Origin: Conexibacter sp. CPCC 206217
GTDB lineage: Bacteria; Actinomycetota; Thermoleophilia; Solirubrobacterales; Solirubrobacteraceae
Direction: 5' to 3'
DNA length: 45,537 bases
NCBI RefSeq assembly: GCF_030646165.1
Contig: NZ_JAUTDO010000018.1
Location: 1 to 45,537 of the forward strand
Positions 1 through 7,654 of this stretch are shown one piece after another. A program made the translations under genes and the position numbers. The notes below the pieces were generated by a model. That model made no database searches. It was not told the origin of the DNA and saw only the letters and a list, made by a program, of their open reading frames with translations. Position 1 is the stretch's first letter; every line of letters starts with the position of its first letter.

Positions 1-883
1 CCGCACCGCCGCCGCCTGTGCCCGCGCCCGCACCGCCGCCGCCTGTGCCCGCGCCCGCACCGCCGCCGCCTGTGCCCGCGCCTGCAGCCGCGCCGCCGGC
101 GACCCCCGCCGCACCGCCCGCGACCCCCGCGACGCCGATCGCTCCCGCGCCCAGCAGCAGCGGCAGCTCGATCGGCGGCAGCACGCCGGCGAGGCCGCGG
201 CTGACGTTGACGAAGCGGCGGCAGGCGGAGCAGTCGTCGAGGTGCTCCTGCGCGATCCGGTGGCGCTCGCCGCCCTCCTCCAGCAGCCCGAGCGCGTAGG
301 CGGTGACGAGCGATCTGCGGCTGCGGCACCAGTCGTCTCTGACCTCGCCGACGATCTGCGCGAGCTTGCGCGTGACGGCGTCCATCACCTTCTCCATCCG
401 CCGCGGCGGCTCGCCGAGCAGGTCGGCCGCCTCCGGACGGGTGTAGCCGTGGATCAGGCAGAGCGCCGCCGCGCGTTGCTCGCGCGGGTCGAGGCGGTCC
501 TTCATCCCCTCCAGCACGTGCGCCAACGTCGCGGTGTCGTCGAGCTGGCCGGCGATGTCGATCGTCGCCGGCAGCGTCTCCGGCGTCGCCTCGTCCGCGT
601 GCTGGTCGGGCCGCTGGCGGCGGATCTCCTCGATCGCGCGGCGGTAGGCGACGGTCGTCAGGAAGGCCGCGCGGTTGTCGATCTGCTCGCCGGCCGCGAG
701 CCGGTCGTAGAGCGCGTGCCAGGCCTGGTTGTAGACGGCGTCGAGGTCGAGCGGGTCCAGCCGCAGCCGCTGCGCCGCGAGCTTCGCCGCGAGCGGCCGC
801 AGGATCTCGCCGCGCAGCCGCTCGTAGTCGCGCGCGAGCGCCCGCTCGGCGACCGCGCGCTGCGTCGTGTCCGCGGCGCTCAT
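1..883 (-). CDS. Sigma-70 family (ECF-like) factor with fused C-terminal anti-sigma-type zinc motif; 3' end outside window
   Basis: The frame starts at ATG 883 and stays open to the window edge (294 residues seen, no stop). Residues 40-90 look like sigma region 2 (an aromatic-rich YNQAWHALYDRL helix, then FLTTVAYRRAIEEIRRQ). Residues 128-180 look like region 4 with a helix-turn-helix (DPREQRAAALCLIHGYTRPE followed by AADLLGEPP). Residues 211-225 then carry H214-x3-C218-x2-C221, the HxxxCxxC core of zinc-binding anti-sigma domains. A hydrophobic stretch (about 231-265) and a Gly/Ala-rich 9-residue repeat follow. Regions 2 and 4 plus a ZAS-like motif in one chain suggest a sigma factor that carries its own inhibitory or redox-sensing module, possibly membrane-attached; that role is inference. 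It is the second gene of an operon: its ATG overlaps the TGA of the upstream secreted-protein gene (ATGA). Which promoters it serves cannot be told. Confidence 0.82.
   Translation of the reverse strand, partial: MSAADTTQRAVAERALARDYERLRGEILRPLAAKLAAQRLRLDPLDLDAVYNQAWHALYDRLAAGEQIDNRAAFLTTVAYRRAIEEIRRQRPDQHADEATPETLPATIDIAGQLDDTATLAHVLEGMKDRLDPREQRAAALCLIHGYTRPEAADLLGEPPRRMEKVMDAVTRKLAQIVGEVRDDWCRSRRSLVTAYALGLLEEGGERHRIAQEHLDDCSACRRFVNVSRGLAGVLPPIELPLLLGAGAIGVAGVAGGAAGVAGGAAAGAGTGGGGAGAGTGGGGAGAGTGGGGA
3..83. repeat. Three 27-bp direct repeats encoding a Gly-rich 9-residue repeat
   Basis: Three consecutive 27-bp units (3-29, 30-56, 57-83) are identical except for the last base of the third. 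On the minus strand they are in frame with the sigma-factor gene and encode repeats of the type AGAGTGGGG. The array may continue beyond the window start. Being a multiple of three, copy-number change would alter tail length without a frameshift. Confidence 0.85.
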
Positions 884-2637
884 GGGCGCACGCGGACCCG
901 CAGCAGTCTCGACGTCATCGCCGGCCACGGCCAACGCTCGTCGTCGGTGGCGATCACGACGCGGAAGCTGTAGAGCGCCTCGCTGCGGGTGCGCTGGAAG
1001 CGGTAGCGCCAGCGGAAGCTGCCGTTGCGCTCGGCGCGTATGCGGTCGAGCGTCTGCCAGTGGTCGCCGACGATCGCCTGCACGAGCGCCTCCTTGCCGC
1101 GCGCGGACTCGCCCGCGTTCACGATCGCGCCGGACAGCGTCAGCGTCTGCCCGTTGCGCAGCGCGCGCGGGCGCGGCGCGACGCGCAGCGACAGCTTCGT
1201 CAGCACGTCGACGCTCGGCGACACGAACGTCGTGTTGGCGGCGCGCGTCGGCAGCAGCCGCACGCGCAGCTGCTGTGCGCGGGCGGGGACCGGGAACTGG
1301 AAGCGGCCCGCTGCGTCGGCGCGACGCGTCCGCAGTTCGGTCCAGTCACCGCCGAACGGCCCGTACAGCCGCCGCTCGACGACGAGCGACGCGTCCCCCT
1401 CGGCCGCGCCGCCGCGCTCGCGCACGCGTCCGCTGAGCACGGCTCTGGAGCCCGCCGCGACGCTTCTGCGGTTGACCGTCAGCACGTAGTCGCCTCTGAC
1501 CGCCGGCGGCGCGGGTGGCTGCACGACGACGACCGGCGGGGCGGGCGGCAGCACGACCGGCGGCACGGGCGGCACCACCACGGGCGGTCTGTCGTCGTCG
1601 CCAGCGCCGGGCGGGTCCACGACCAACGGCGCGTTGTCGAGCACGATCGTTCTCGACGGCAGGACGGTCGCGTTGCCGGCGCCGTCGCGCAGCGTCAGCT
1701 GCAACGTGTGCTCACCGTCAGGAAATCTGTTCGTGTCCAACGTCAACGCGAGCGTCGCCGAGGAGGGACACGGGCCGGGGCGCGAGTACGGCTCGCGGCA
1801 TTCGCCGCCGGTCGTCGTCGAGCCGGCCGGCGCACCGTCGACCGTCGCGCTGAGGGAGGCCACGCCGGCGCCGTCGTCGTCGGCGCTCAGCGCGATCGTC
1901 TGCGGCCCGCCGACGGCGTCGCCGCCGTCGAGCAGCGGGCCGCTCGGCTCGCCGACCAGCGCGGGCGCGACCGCGTCGGCGATCTCGATCGCGGCGCGCT
2001 GGAGATGGAAGGCGGCGTTGACGCCGCCGCCGTCGATGCACGTGCCGGGCGGGTCGATCGGCGCGCTGCAGCCGGCGGCGATGCTGACGCTGTGCAGTCT
2101 CGTGCCGGATCTCTGCACCAGGCTCGCGGCGCCGAGCGGATCTCTGGCGTCGCCGCGCCCTGCGCAGCCGGGGGCGCGGCAGCTGTCGACGCCTACGCTC
2201 GCGAAGCCGAAGTCGTCCTCCAGCACGTCGCTGTAGAAGCCCGCGCCGGCCGTGCCGGAGCCGCCGGTCACCGTCCAGCGCCAGAGTCTGTAGCCGACGA
2301 TCGCGCTGCCGCCGAACGACTGGAAGCGCGCGCCGGCGTCGTCGAGGTAACTGCCTCTTCTGCCGGCCGCGACGACCGCGAGGTCGCCCCCTCTGGCGCA
2401 CGTGTCGCTCATCGTCGCGATCGAGCTGCCGCCGCTCTGCCACGCGCGCGCCGAGACGGGCTGCCCGTCCGGTCCGCGGCAGCTCCAGACGGTGTAGCTG
2501 CCGGCCGCGTCGGCGGCCGCGGGCAGGGCGAGCGCGGGGCCGATCAGCAGCGCCGCGGCAGCGCCCAGCCCCGCGCCGCGACAGTGCGCGCGCGAGTCCC
2601 CCGACCGGCGAACGAATGCACGAAGTCCTTCAAGCAA
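880..2637 (-). CDS. Secreted protein with Ig-like and beta-rich domains, coupled to the sigma factor
   Basis: About 585 residues from a TTG at 2637; the start is uncertain because no in-frame ATG or GTG lies between the divergent neighbour and the signal peptide. An Arg-rich N-terminus, a hydrophobic core (GLGAAAALLIGPALALP) and an Ala-x-Ala site near residue 44 (ADA/AG) form a Sec signal peptide. Residues about 47-225 contain several cysteines and resemble a lectin- or adhesin-like beta domain. Residues about 230-335 resemble a bacterial Ig-like domain (DDDGAGVASLSATVDG). Residues about 345-380 are a proline/valine-rich linker, and two beta-sandwich-like domains follow to the C-terminus. It is probably exported and attached to, or released from, the cell surface. 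Its TGA overlaps the ATG of the sigma factor, so the two are likely translated together. Ligand and exact family are not recognised. Confidence 0.68.
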   Translation of the reverse strand: MLEGLRAFVRRSGDSRAHCRGAGLGAAAALLIGPALALPAAADAAGSYTVWSCRGPDGQPVSARAWQSGGSSIATMSDTCARGGDLAVVAAGRRGSYLDDAGARFQSFGGSAIVGYRLWRWTVTGGSGTAGAGFYSDVLEDDFGFASVGVDSCRAPGCAGRGDARDPLGAASLVQRSGTRLHSVSIAAGCSAPIDPPGTCIDGGGVNAAFHLQRAAIEIADAVAPALVGEPSGPLLDGGDAVGGPQTIALSADDDGAGVASLSATVDGAPAGSTTTGGECREPYSRPGPCPSSATLALTLDTNRFPDGEHTLQLTLRDGAGNATVLPSRTIVLDNAPLVVDPPGAGDDDRPPVVVPPVPPVVLPPAPPVVVVQPPAPPAVRGDYVLTVNRRSVAAGSRAVLSGRVRERGGAAEGDASLVVERRLYGPFGGDWTELRTRRADAAGRFQFPVPARAQQLRVRLLPTRAANTTFVSPSVDVLTKLSLRVAPRPRALRNGQTLTLSGAIVNAGESARGKEALVQAIVGDHWQTLDRIRAERNGSFRWRYRFQRTRSEALYSFRVVIATDDERWPWPAMTSRLLRVRVRP

Positions 2638-2788
2638 GGCCAGGACCGTATCGCGTGCAACGGCACGGCGCCAGGACGCGGCCCGGGTCCGACGAGCGAC
2701 CAGAACGCCAAGCGCGACGGGTGTTTCAGGACTGGAACGCGCGCATCGTGCATGGCAGAGCGCCAACCCGGGGTAGCGTTGCGCAGTG

Positions 2789-3214
2789 ATGGAGGACTTT
2801 TTCCAGAGCGTCACGCGCGGCAACCCGACCGAGGTGAAGGTCGTGCTGGCCTCCGTCGCGCTCGCGCTCGGCTGCTACCAGTTGCTGCTGATCGCGGTCG
2901 GCTACGGCAAGCTGCGGCCGGGCTTCCTCAGCGGACGGGCGGCGTCGTTCTCACATCGCGCCGTCGGCGACGCGCTCGCGGTCGTGCTGGTGATCGTGGC
3001 GCTGATGTGCGTGACGCTGTTCGGCTTCGAGGACGACGCGACCCTGCACGTCGTCGCCGGCAGCGCACTGATCGTCGTGCTGGTCGTGAAAGTGCTCGTC
3101 GTGCGCGCGACGCGCGGCTCCAGCCGCGCGCTGCCGCCGCTCGGCTTCGGCGTCTTCGCGCTGCTCGCGCTCACGTGGGCGACCTCCGCCGGCGAGTTCC
3201 TGGGGGCGACCTGA
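2789..3214 (+). CDS. Four-helix membrane protein, DUF6529-like
   Basis: About 141 residues from ATG 2789; a GTG at 2786 is also in frame. Hydrophobic segments lie at about residues 17-38, 60-80, 88-104 and 116-133, giving four predicted membrane helices. Two histidines (SHRAVGDA, TLHVV) sit at helix ends, as in cytochrome b561-like folds. From memory, the sequence (NPTEVKVVLASVALALGCYQ, then a conserved GFEDD loop) matches the actinobacterial DUF6529 family, whose function is unknown. Its stop overlaps the start of the next gene (TGATG), so the two are co-translated. Heme binding or electron transfer is only a possibility. Confidence 0.75.
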   Translation: MEDFFQSVTRGNPTEVKVVLASVALALGCYQLLLIAVGYGKLRPGFLSGRAASFSHRAVGDALAVVLVIVALMCVTLFGFEDDATLHVVAGSALIVVLVVKVLVVRATRGSSRALPPLGFGVFALLALTWATSAGEFLGAT

Positions 3215-3420
3215 TGGCGCGTCAGGTGATCGGCTCGCTGCTGGTGGCGCTCGCGCTCGTCGCGATCGCGATCGTCGTCGTGACCGCGCAGTTCGGCCCC
3301 ACCAGCGCGGCCGAGCAGGAGGCGCGCGAGGAGCGCCTCGACCAGCGCATCGACGCGCGCGAGCAGCTGCGCAAGGACCGCGAGGACGCACTGAAGGACG
3401 CGCAGGACGGCCGCGACTGA
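3214..3420 (+). CDS. Small single-span membrane protein with charged coiled-coil tail
   Basis: The 68-residue protein has a short N-terminus, one strong membrane helix (about residues 5-25) and a highly charged C-terminal tail rich in Glu, Arg, Asp and Lys that looks like a coiled coil (QEAREERLDQRIDAREQLRK). The ATG shares one base with the TGA of the preceding membrane-protein gene. The predicted topology is a short N-terminal end, one span and a soluble tail. The tight coupling suggests a partner subunit of the four-helix protein. No family recognised. Confidence 0.72.
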   Translation: MARQVIGSLLVALALVAIAIVVVTAQFGPTSAAEQEAREERLDQRIDAREQLRKDREDALKDAQDGRD

Positions 3421-3543
3421 CCCGTCACGGCGCCGCTGACGCACCCCGCGCGCCGCTGCACGGGAGCCGCGCGTCGGAGTTGTTTCAATTCGTTCACAGG
3501 TGCTTGACGACTGCGGTGGCGCTGCCGATCACTGTGATCGATC

Positions 3544-4992
3544 GTGTCCGCCACCGCCGCCCCTCCTCCGCTCGGCAGCTCGCTCGACGATGCGCCGATG
3601 TCCCGCCTGCACGTCCGCTTCTGGCTGCTCGCCGGACTCGGGATCCTGCTCGACGGGTTCGACTTCTTCATCATCGGCGTCGCCAACCCGCTGATCGCCG
3701 ACGACTTCGGCATCAGCTCGGCGGAGAAGGGGCTCGTGTCGGCGGCGGCGATCGTCGGCGCGGTCTTCGGCGCCGGCCTGCTGGGCCCGCTCGGCGACAA
3801 GATCGGCCGCCGCCGCATCTTCAAGTTCGACCTCTGGCTGTTCGTCGTCTTCTCGCTGCTGTGCATCTTCGCGTGGGACGTCTGGTCGCTGATCGCGTTT
3901 CGCTTCGTGCTCGGAATCGCGATCGGGCTCGACTATCCGATCGCCGCCAGCTACCTCGCCGAGATCCTGCCGTCGAAGACGCGCGGCCGCTGGCTCGTCG
4001 GCGCCTTCAGCCTCCAGGCCGGCGGCATCCTGCTCGGCGCGATCGTCGGCGTGCTCGTGCTGGTCGCGCTGCCCGACGTCGGCTCGTGGCGGCTGATGCT
4101 CGGCTTCGGCGTCGTGCCGGCGCTGCTGATCATCTGGCTGCGGCGCGAGGTGCCGGAGAGCCCGCGCTGGCTGGCGCAGAACGGCCGCGAGGAAGAGGCC
4201 TGCGAGGTCGCCGAGACGCTCTGCGGCCATCCCGTCAGCGTCACCTCCGCCGACCGCGACCGCGCCGAACCGCCGCCGGAGGGGCTCAGAGCGTTCCTGC
4301 AGCCGCAGCTGTTCTCGCGCCGCTACCGCCGTCGCACGATCTTCACCGCGGTGCCGTGGTTCCTGATGGACATCGCCACCTACGGCGTCGGGATCTTCAC
4401 GCCGACGCTGCTGGCGGCGATGGCGCTCGCCGGCCCCGACGCGACCTTCCTGTCCGACGACATCGCCTCGACGAAGGGGACCGCCGCGCTCGACGTCTTC
4501 CTCGTGATCGGCTTCGCCTGCGCGATCCTGCTCGTCGACCGGCTCGGGCGCGTGCGGCTGCAGCTGATCGGCTTCGCCGTGATGGCGGTCGCGCTCTGCA
4601 TCCTCGGCTTCGCGGAGGGCCTCGACGGCGGCGGCGACCAGCACATCGCGCTCGTGCTGATCGGCTTCGCGCTCTTCAACACGTTCATGAACCTGGGGCC
4701 GAACGCGACGACGTTCGCGCTCCCGGCCGAGGTCTTCCCGTCCGAGGTGCGCGCCGCCGGCCACGGCTTCGCGGCCGCCTGCGCGAAGCTCGGCGCGGCG
4801 CTCGGCGTCTTCCTCTTTCCGCTGCTGATCGACGACATCGGCACGAGCGCGCTGCTGTTCGTCGTCGCCGGCGCCTGCGTGCTCGCCTTCCTCGTCACGC
4901 TCGTCTTCCAGATCGAGCCGCTCGGCCAGTCGCTGGAAGAGGTCTCCGGCGACGAGCTGGCGGCGATCGCCCCGCGCGTCTCGCCGCCGTGA
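3544..4992 (+). CDS. MFS transporter of the sugar/metabolite:H+ symporter type
   Basis: 482 residues from GTG 3544; ATG 3598 is an alternative start just before the first helix. About twelve hydrophobic helices are visible in two halves. The loop after helix 2 carries the MFS signature (GPLGDKIGRRRIFKF). Helix 4-5 has RFVLGIAIGLDYPIAASYLA and the following loop has the sugar-porter-type PESPRWL. These are marks of the PF00083-like branch that includes sugar, phosphate and aromatic-acid symporters. The substrate cannot be deduced. It stands alone, with a convergent cupin gene downstream. Confidence 0.88.
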   Translation: MSATAAPPPLGSSLDDAPMSRLHVRFWLLAGLGILLDGFDFFIIGVANPLIADDFGISSAEKGLVSAAAIVGAVFGAGLLGPLGDKIGRRRIFKFDLWLFVVFSLLCIFAWDVWSLIAFRFVLGIAIGLDYPIAASYLAEILPSKTRGRWLVGAFSLQAGGILLGAIVGVLVLVALPDVGSWRLMLGFGVVPALLIIWLRREVPESPRWLAQNGREEEACEVAETLCGHPVSVTSADRDRAEPPPEGLRAFLQPQLFSRRYRRRTIFTAVPWFLMDIATYGVGIFTPTLLAAMALAGPDATFLSDDIASTKGTAALDVFLVIGFACAILLVDRLGRVRLQLIGFAVMAVALCILGFAEGLDGGGDQHIALVLIGFALFNTFMNLGPNATTFALPAEVFPSEVRAAGHGFAAACAKLGAALGVFLFPLLIDDIGTSALLFVVAGACVLAFLVTLVFQIEPLGQSLEEVSGDELAAIAPRVSPP

Positions 4993-5039
4993 GGTCGGGC
5001 GGCGGGCGGTGCGGCGTCGCGTGACGCCGCAGTGCCCGC

Positions 5040-5555
5040 CTACAGCGGCGGCGGCGTCACGTCGACGGGACCTCTCCAGAACTCGATCCCCCACCTGGCG
5101 GCGATCGCGCCCAGCCTGTCGGGGCCGGCCGGGCGGCGCTCCGGCTGCGTCAGCGGGTCGGGCACCGGCACCCCGGCTTCGGCGAAGTAGCCGCTCATCA
5201 GTCCGGGCTGCCCGACGACGGTGAAGCGCGTGATCGCGTCGGACAGGTTGAGCGTCCCGTGGAACGTGCCGGGCGCGATCCAGACCGTGTCGCCGACGCC
5301 CAGCACGCGCGTGCAGACGATGACCCCGGCGCGTTCCTCCGACAGCGTGAGCTCGCCCTCCAACACCTCGAAGAACTCGCCGAACTCGTGCCTGTGCGGC
5401 GGTGGGCCGCCGCCCGGCTGGGCGAGCACCTCGATCACGTCGAGCGTGCCACCGCTCTCGGAGCGGTCGAGCAGCATCGTCACGTGGTTGCCGCCCGCCA
5501 CGGCGTAGACGGGCCGGTTGTCGGCCGGGGTCGGCCGGAGCGGTTGCAGGGCCAT
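5040..5555 (-). CDS. Cupin-domain protein
   Basis: 171 residues with one cupin barrel. Motif 1 is visible as GGGPPPHRHEFGEFFEVLEG (two His and a Glu ligand) and motif 2 as IAPGTFHGTLN (third His). These give a complete set of likely metal ligands, so it may bind Mn, Fe, Ni or Zn. Many single-domain cupins of this size are dioxygenases, isomerases or small-ligand sensors; the reaction cannot be assigned here. It lies 120 bp downstream of the SDR gene on the same strand and could share its transcript. Confidence 0.85.
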   Translation of the reverse strand: MALQPLRPTPADNRPVYAVAGGNHVTMLLDRSESGGTLDVIEVLAQPGGGPPPHRHEFGEFFEVLEGELTLSEERAGVIVCTRVLGVGDTVWIAPGTFHGTLNLSDAITRFTVVGQPGLMSGYFAEAGVPVPDPLTQPERRPAGPDRLGAIAARWGIEFWRGPVDVTPPPL

Positions 5556-5675
5556 CTGGGAAGTGAAGCATCACGGCCGTCCGGCCGCCACCGGACCCGC
5601 GCGGAGCGGACGCTCGCGCCCGCCGCGGACCGCCGGCGGCCGAACGCTTGCGCCGCCCCGCGGACGCGCCTCGAC

Positions 5676-6476
5676 CTAGATGAAGCGGCTGCTGCCCCCG
5701 TCGATCACGTACTCCGCGCCGGCGATCCACGACGCGCGGTCCGACAGCAGGAACGTGACCAGCTCGGCGACCTCCTCGGGCCGGCCGGGGCGGCCGAGCG
5801 GGATCCCGCCGATGCTCTTGACGATCTCGGCACGGGCGCGGTCGAGGTCGCTCCCGAGCGACTCTGCCACCTCGGCGATCATCCCGGCGGCGCCGTCGGT
5901 CTCGATGAAGCCGGGGGAGACCGTGTTGACGCGGATGCCCTGCGGCCCGACCTGGCTCGCGAGCCCCTTGCTGTAGTTGCGCAGCGCCGCCTTGGCGGCG
6001 GCGTAGGGCGGCATCGACGGCAGCGGCAGGCGGTTCTGCACGGAGGTGATGTGGACGATCGCGCCGTCGCCGCGCTCGACCATGCCGGGCAGGAACGCGC
6101 GGTCCAGTCGCACCGCGGCGAGCAGGTTGAGGTCGAGGCCGGCCTGCCACGCGTCGTCGTCGAACCCGACCGCGCCGGCCTCGACGCTGGGGCCGCCGCC
6201 GACGACGTGGACGAGCAGGTCGACGCCGCCGAGCCGCTGCTCGACGGTCTCGATCACCGCCGCGACGCCGTCGCGCGTCGCGACGTCGGCGGCGACGAAG
6301 AGGTCGTCGTGGGCGCGTTCGCCGCTTGCGCTGCGAGCCGCGGTCACGACGGTCGCTCCGGCGGTCGCGAGGCGCGCCGCGACGGCTGCGCCGATGCCGC
6401 GCGTGGCGCCGGTGACGAGCGCCCGCCTGCCGGCCAGCTCGGTGTCGCCGCCGGTCGTCTCGATCGTGCTGCTCAT
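5676..6476 (-). CDS. Short-chain dehydrogenase/reductase (SDR)
   Basis: 266 residues, the classical SDR size. The Rossmann motif TGATRGIG is at about residues 22-29. The active-site Ser lies in HITSVQ, and the catalytic Tyr-x3-Lys in PYAAAKAAL. The C-terminal VIDGGSSRFI end is typical of the FabG-like branch. It probably oxidises or reduces an alcohol/carbonyl pair with NAD(P)(H); the substrate is unknown. A TetR-type regulator is transcribed divergently across a 136-bp AT-rich gap with operator-like repeats, so the SDR, and perhaps the cupin downstream, is likely inducible by a small molecule. Confidence 0.92.
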   Translation of the reverse strand: MSSTIETTGGDTELAGRRALVTGATRGIGAAVAARLATAGATVVTAARSASGERAHDDLFVAADVATRDGVAAVIETVEQRLGGVDLLVHVVGGGPSVEAGAVGFDDDAWQAGLDLNLLAAVRLDRAFLPGMVERGDGAIVHITSVQNRLPLPSMPPYAAAKAALRNYSKGLASQVGPQGIRVNTVSPGFIETDGAAGMIAEVAESLGSDLDRARAEIVKSIGGIPLGRPGRPEEVAELVTFLLSDRASWIAGAEYVIDGGSSRFI

Positions 6477-6514
6477 GCTGGTGCTCCTCGAAGTTCGGGT
6501 TCGAGTCGGCGACC

Positions 6515-6596
6515 ATAGCAGCGATATAGAAATTGCTATAGCGATCCAGCCTGAGGCCGGGCGAGTGGTTGAGAGGAAGCTATACCGACGCTATAC
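6515..6596. promoter_or_regulatory. Divergent SDR/TetR control region with GCTATA-type repeats
   Basis: This stretch is distinctly AT-rich. It contains TATAG (6525-6529), six bases, then CTATA (6536-6540); a perfect palindrome GCTATAGC (6535-6542); ATAGCA (6515-6520) facing TGCTAT (6534-6539); and two direct GCTATAC copies (6579-6585 and 6590-6596) 11 bp apart, about one helical turn. This pattern suits binding of the adjacent TetR regulator to both promoters. Binding is inferred, not shown. Confidence 0.6.
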
Positions 6597-6612
6597 GCGC
6601 TACGCTAGCCCG

Positions 6613-7341
6613 ATGTCCGCAGAGCTCCGCAGCACGACCTCGGCACGCGATCGCCTGCTGCTCGCCGGCGCGCATCTGCTGGACGAGTCGGGCGGCGGCG
6701 AGGTCTCGACACGGGCGATCTGCGAGCTGGCCGGCGTGCAGGCGCCGACGCTGTACCACCACTTCGACAGCAAGCAGGGGCTGCTGGACGCGGTCGTCAG
6801 CCACGGCTTCCGCCAGTTCCTCAGCGCCCGCCGCGCGTTCGCCGTGGGCGGCGACGGCGACCCGATCGCCGACATCCGCGAGGGCTGGGACAGCCACGTG
6901 CAGTTCGGCCTCGAGCACCCGGCGTTCTACGCGCAGATCTACGGCAGCGTCCGCCCCGGGGAGCCGTGCGGCGTCGTCTCCGAGGTCGAGGCGATGATCC
7001 TGCAGACGCTGGAGCCGGCCGCGCGCCGCGGGCGGCTGACGGTGTCGCCCGCCGACGCCGCCGCGGAGATCCTCGCCGCCAGCAGCGGCGTGATCCTGAC
7101 GCTGATCACGAGACCGCGCGGGAGCGCCGACCTCGGCCTCTCCCAGCGCGTGCGCGACGCCGTGCTCGACGCGGTCACGACCGATCCGGGCGACGCTGCC
7201 GCTGCACGGCCGCGCGACGAACCGACGGTCGCGAGCGCTGCGATCGCGCTGGCCGCGGCGCTGGACGACGCGCCGACGCCGCTCAGCGCGAGCGAGACCG
7301 CGCTGCTGCGCGACTGGCTCGGCCGCCTCGGCTCGCGCTGA
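6613..7341 (+). CDS. TetR/AcrR family transcriptional regulator
   Basis: 242 residues from ATG 6613. The N-terminal helix-turn-helix is clear: VSTRAICELAGVQAPTLYHH followed by FDSKQGLLDAVV (about residues 28-60), typical of TetR. The rest is the alpha-helical ligand and dimer domain, longer than average and Ala-rich near the C-terminus. It is divergent from the SDR gene and probably represses that gene and itself through the AT-rich repeats between them. The ligand is unknown. Confidence 0.9.
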   Translation: MSAELRSTTSARDRLLLAGAHLLDESGGGEVSTRAICELAGVQAPTLYHHFDSKQGLLDAVVSHGFRQFLSARRAFAVGGDGDPIADIREGWDSHVQFGLEHPAFYAQIYGSVRPGEPCGVVSEVEAMILQTLEPAARRGRLTVSPADAAAEILAASSGVILTLITRPRGSADLGLSQRVRDAVLDAVTTDPGDAAAARPRDEPTVASAAIALAAALDDAPTPLSASETALLRDWLGRLGSR

Positions 7342-7654
7342 GCACGGCGCACGCCGGGATCGCACGCGCCACGCACGACGCACGGCTCTGGCAGCTGTCG
7401 GTGCATCGATGAGCGCGCTGCAGAAGCGCTGCCACGGCCGTTTCACGGTCACCACGAAGAGCCAGACGATGGGCGACGACCTGCTCGCCTGCGTCCTCGC
7501 GCCCGGACGCCGCTCTCCGGACAGGTGAGGTTTCTTGCGCAAACCTCAGGATCCCTATACCCTAAGTTCCGGAGGGCATCTGCGACGGGGTGAACGGCAT
7601 TCGCAGTGGCGTGCGACTTCCAGGCTCGCTCGTGTTGCGAATCGAGGGAATCGG
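7342..7654. other. 313-bp gap between tetR and the GGDEF gene
   Basis: No convincing gene is seen. A 39-codon frame opens at ATG 7410 and ends just before the inverted repeat at 7526, but it lacks a ribosome binding site and a recognisable motif. The useful content is the hairpin or operator at 7526-7548, a possible promoter around 7537-7560 (TTGCGC, then TATACC after about 15 bp), and GAGGGA about 5 bp before the GGDEF gene's ATG. Confidence 0.6.
7526..7548. promoter_or_regulatory. Inverted repeat upstream of the GGDEF gene
   Basis: TGAGGTTT (7526-7533) and AAACCTCA (7541-7548) form perfect 8-bp arms around seven bases (CTTGCGC). It could end the tetR transcript or be an operator of the c-di-GMP genes. 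The outer TGAGGT...ACCTCA half-sites recur at 10437-10457. Confidence 0.55.

Noticed and set aside
1060..3420. Very long plus-strand open frame through the secreted-protein region
   Set aside because: It lies opposite the secreted-protein gene and in the wrong frame of the DUF6529-like gene. It has Arg/Ala-rich, low-complexity sequence typical of antisense frames in GC-rich DNA. Only its last 68 codons (3214-3420) are a real gene.
3529..6516. Minus-strand open frame of almost 1000 codons
   Set aside because: It is out of frame with the SDR and cupin genes and antisense to the MFS gene; composition is Arg/Asp-rich without any domain.
7410..7529. 39-codon plus-strand frame before the GGDEF gene
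   Set aside because: No ribosome binding site, no family similarity and it ends at the hairpin; not supported as a gene.
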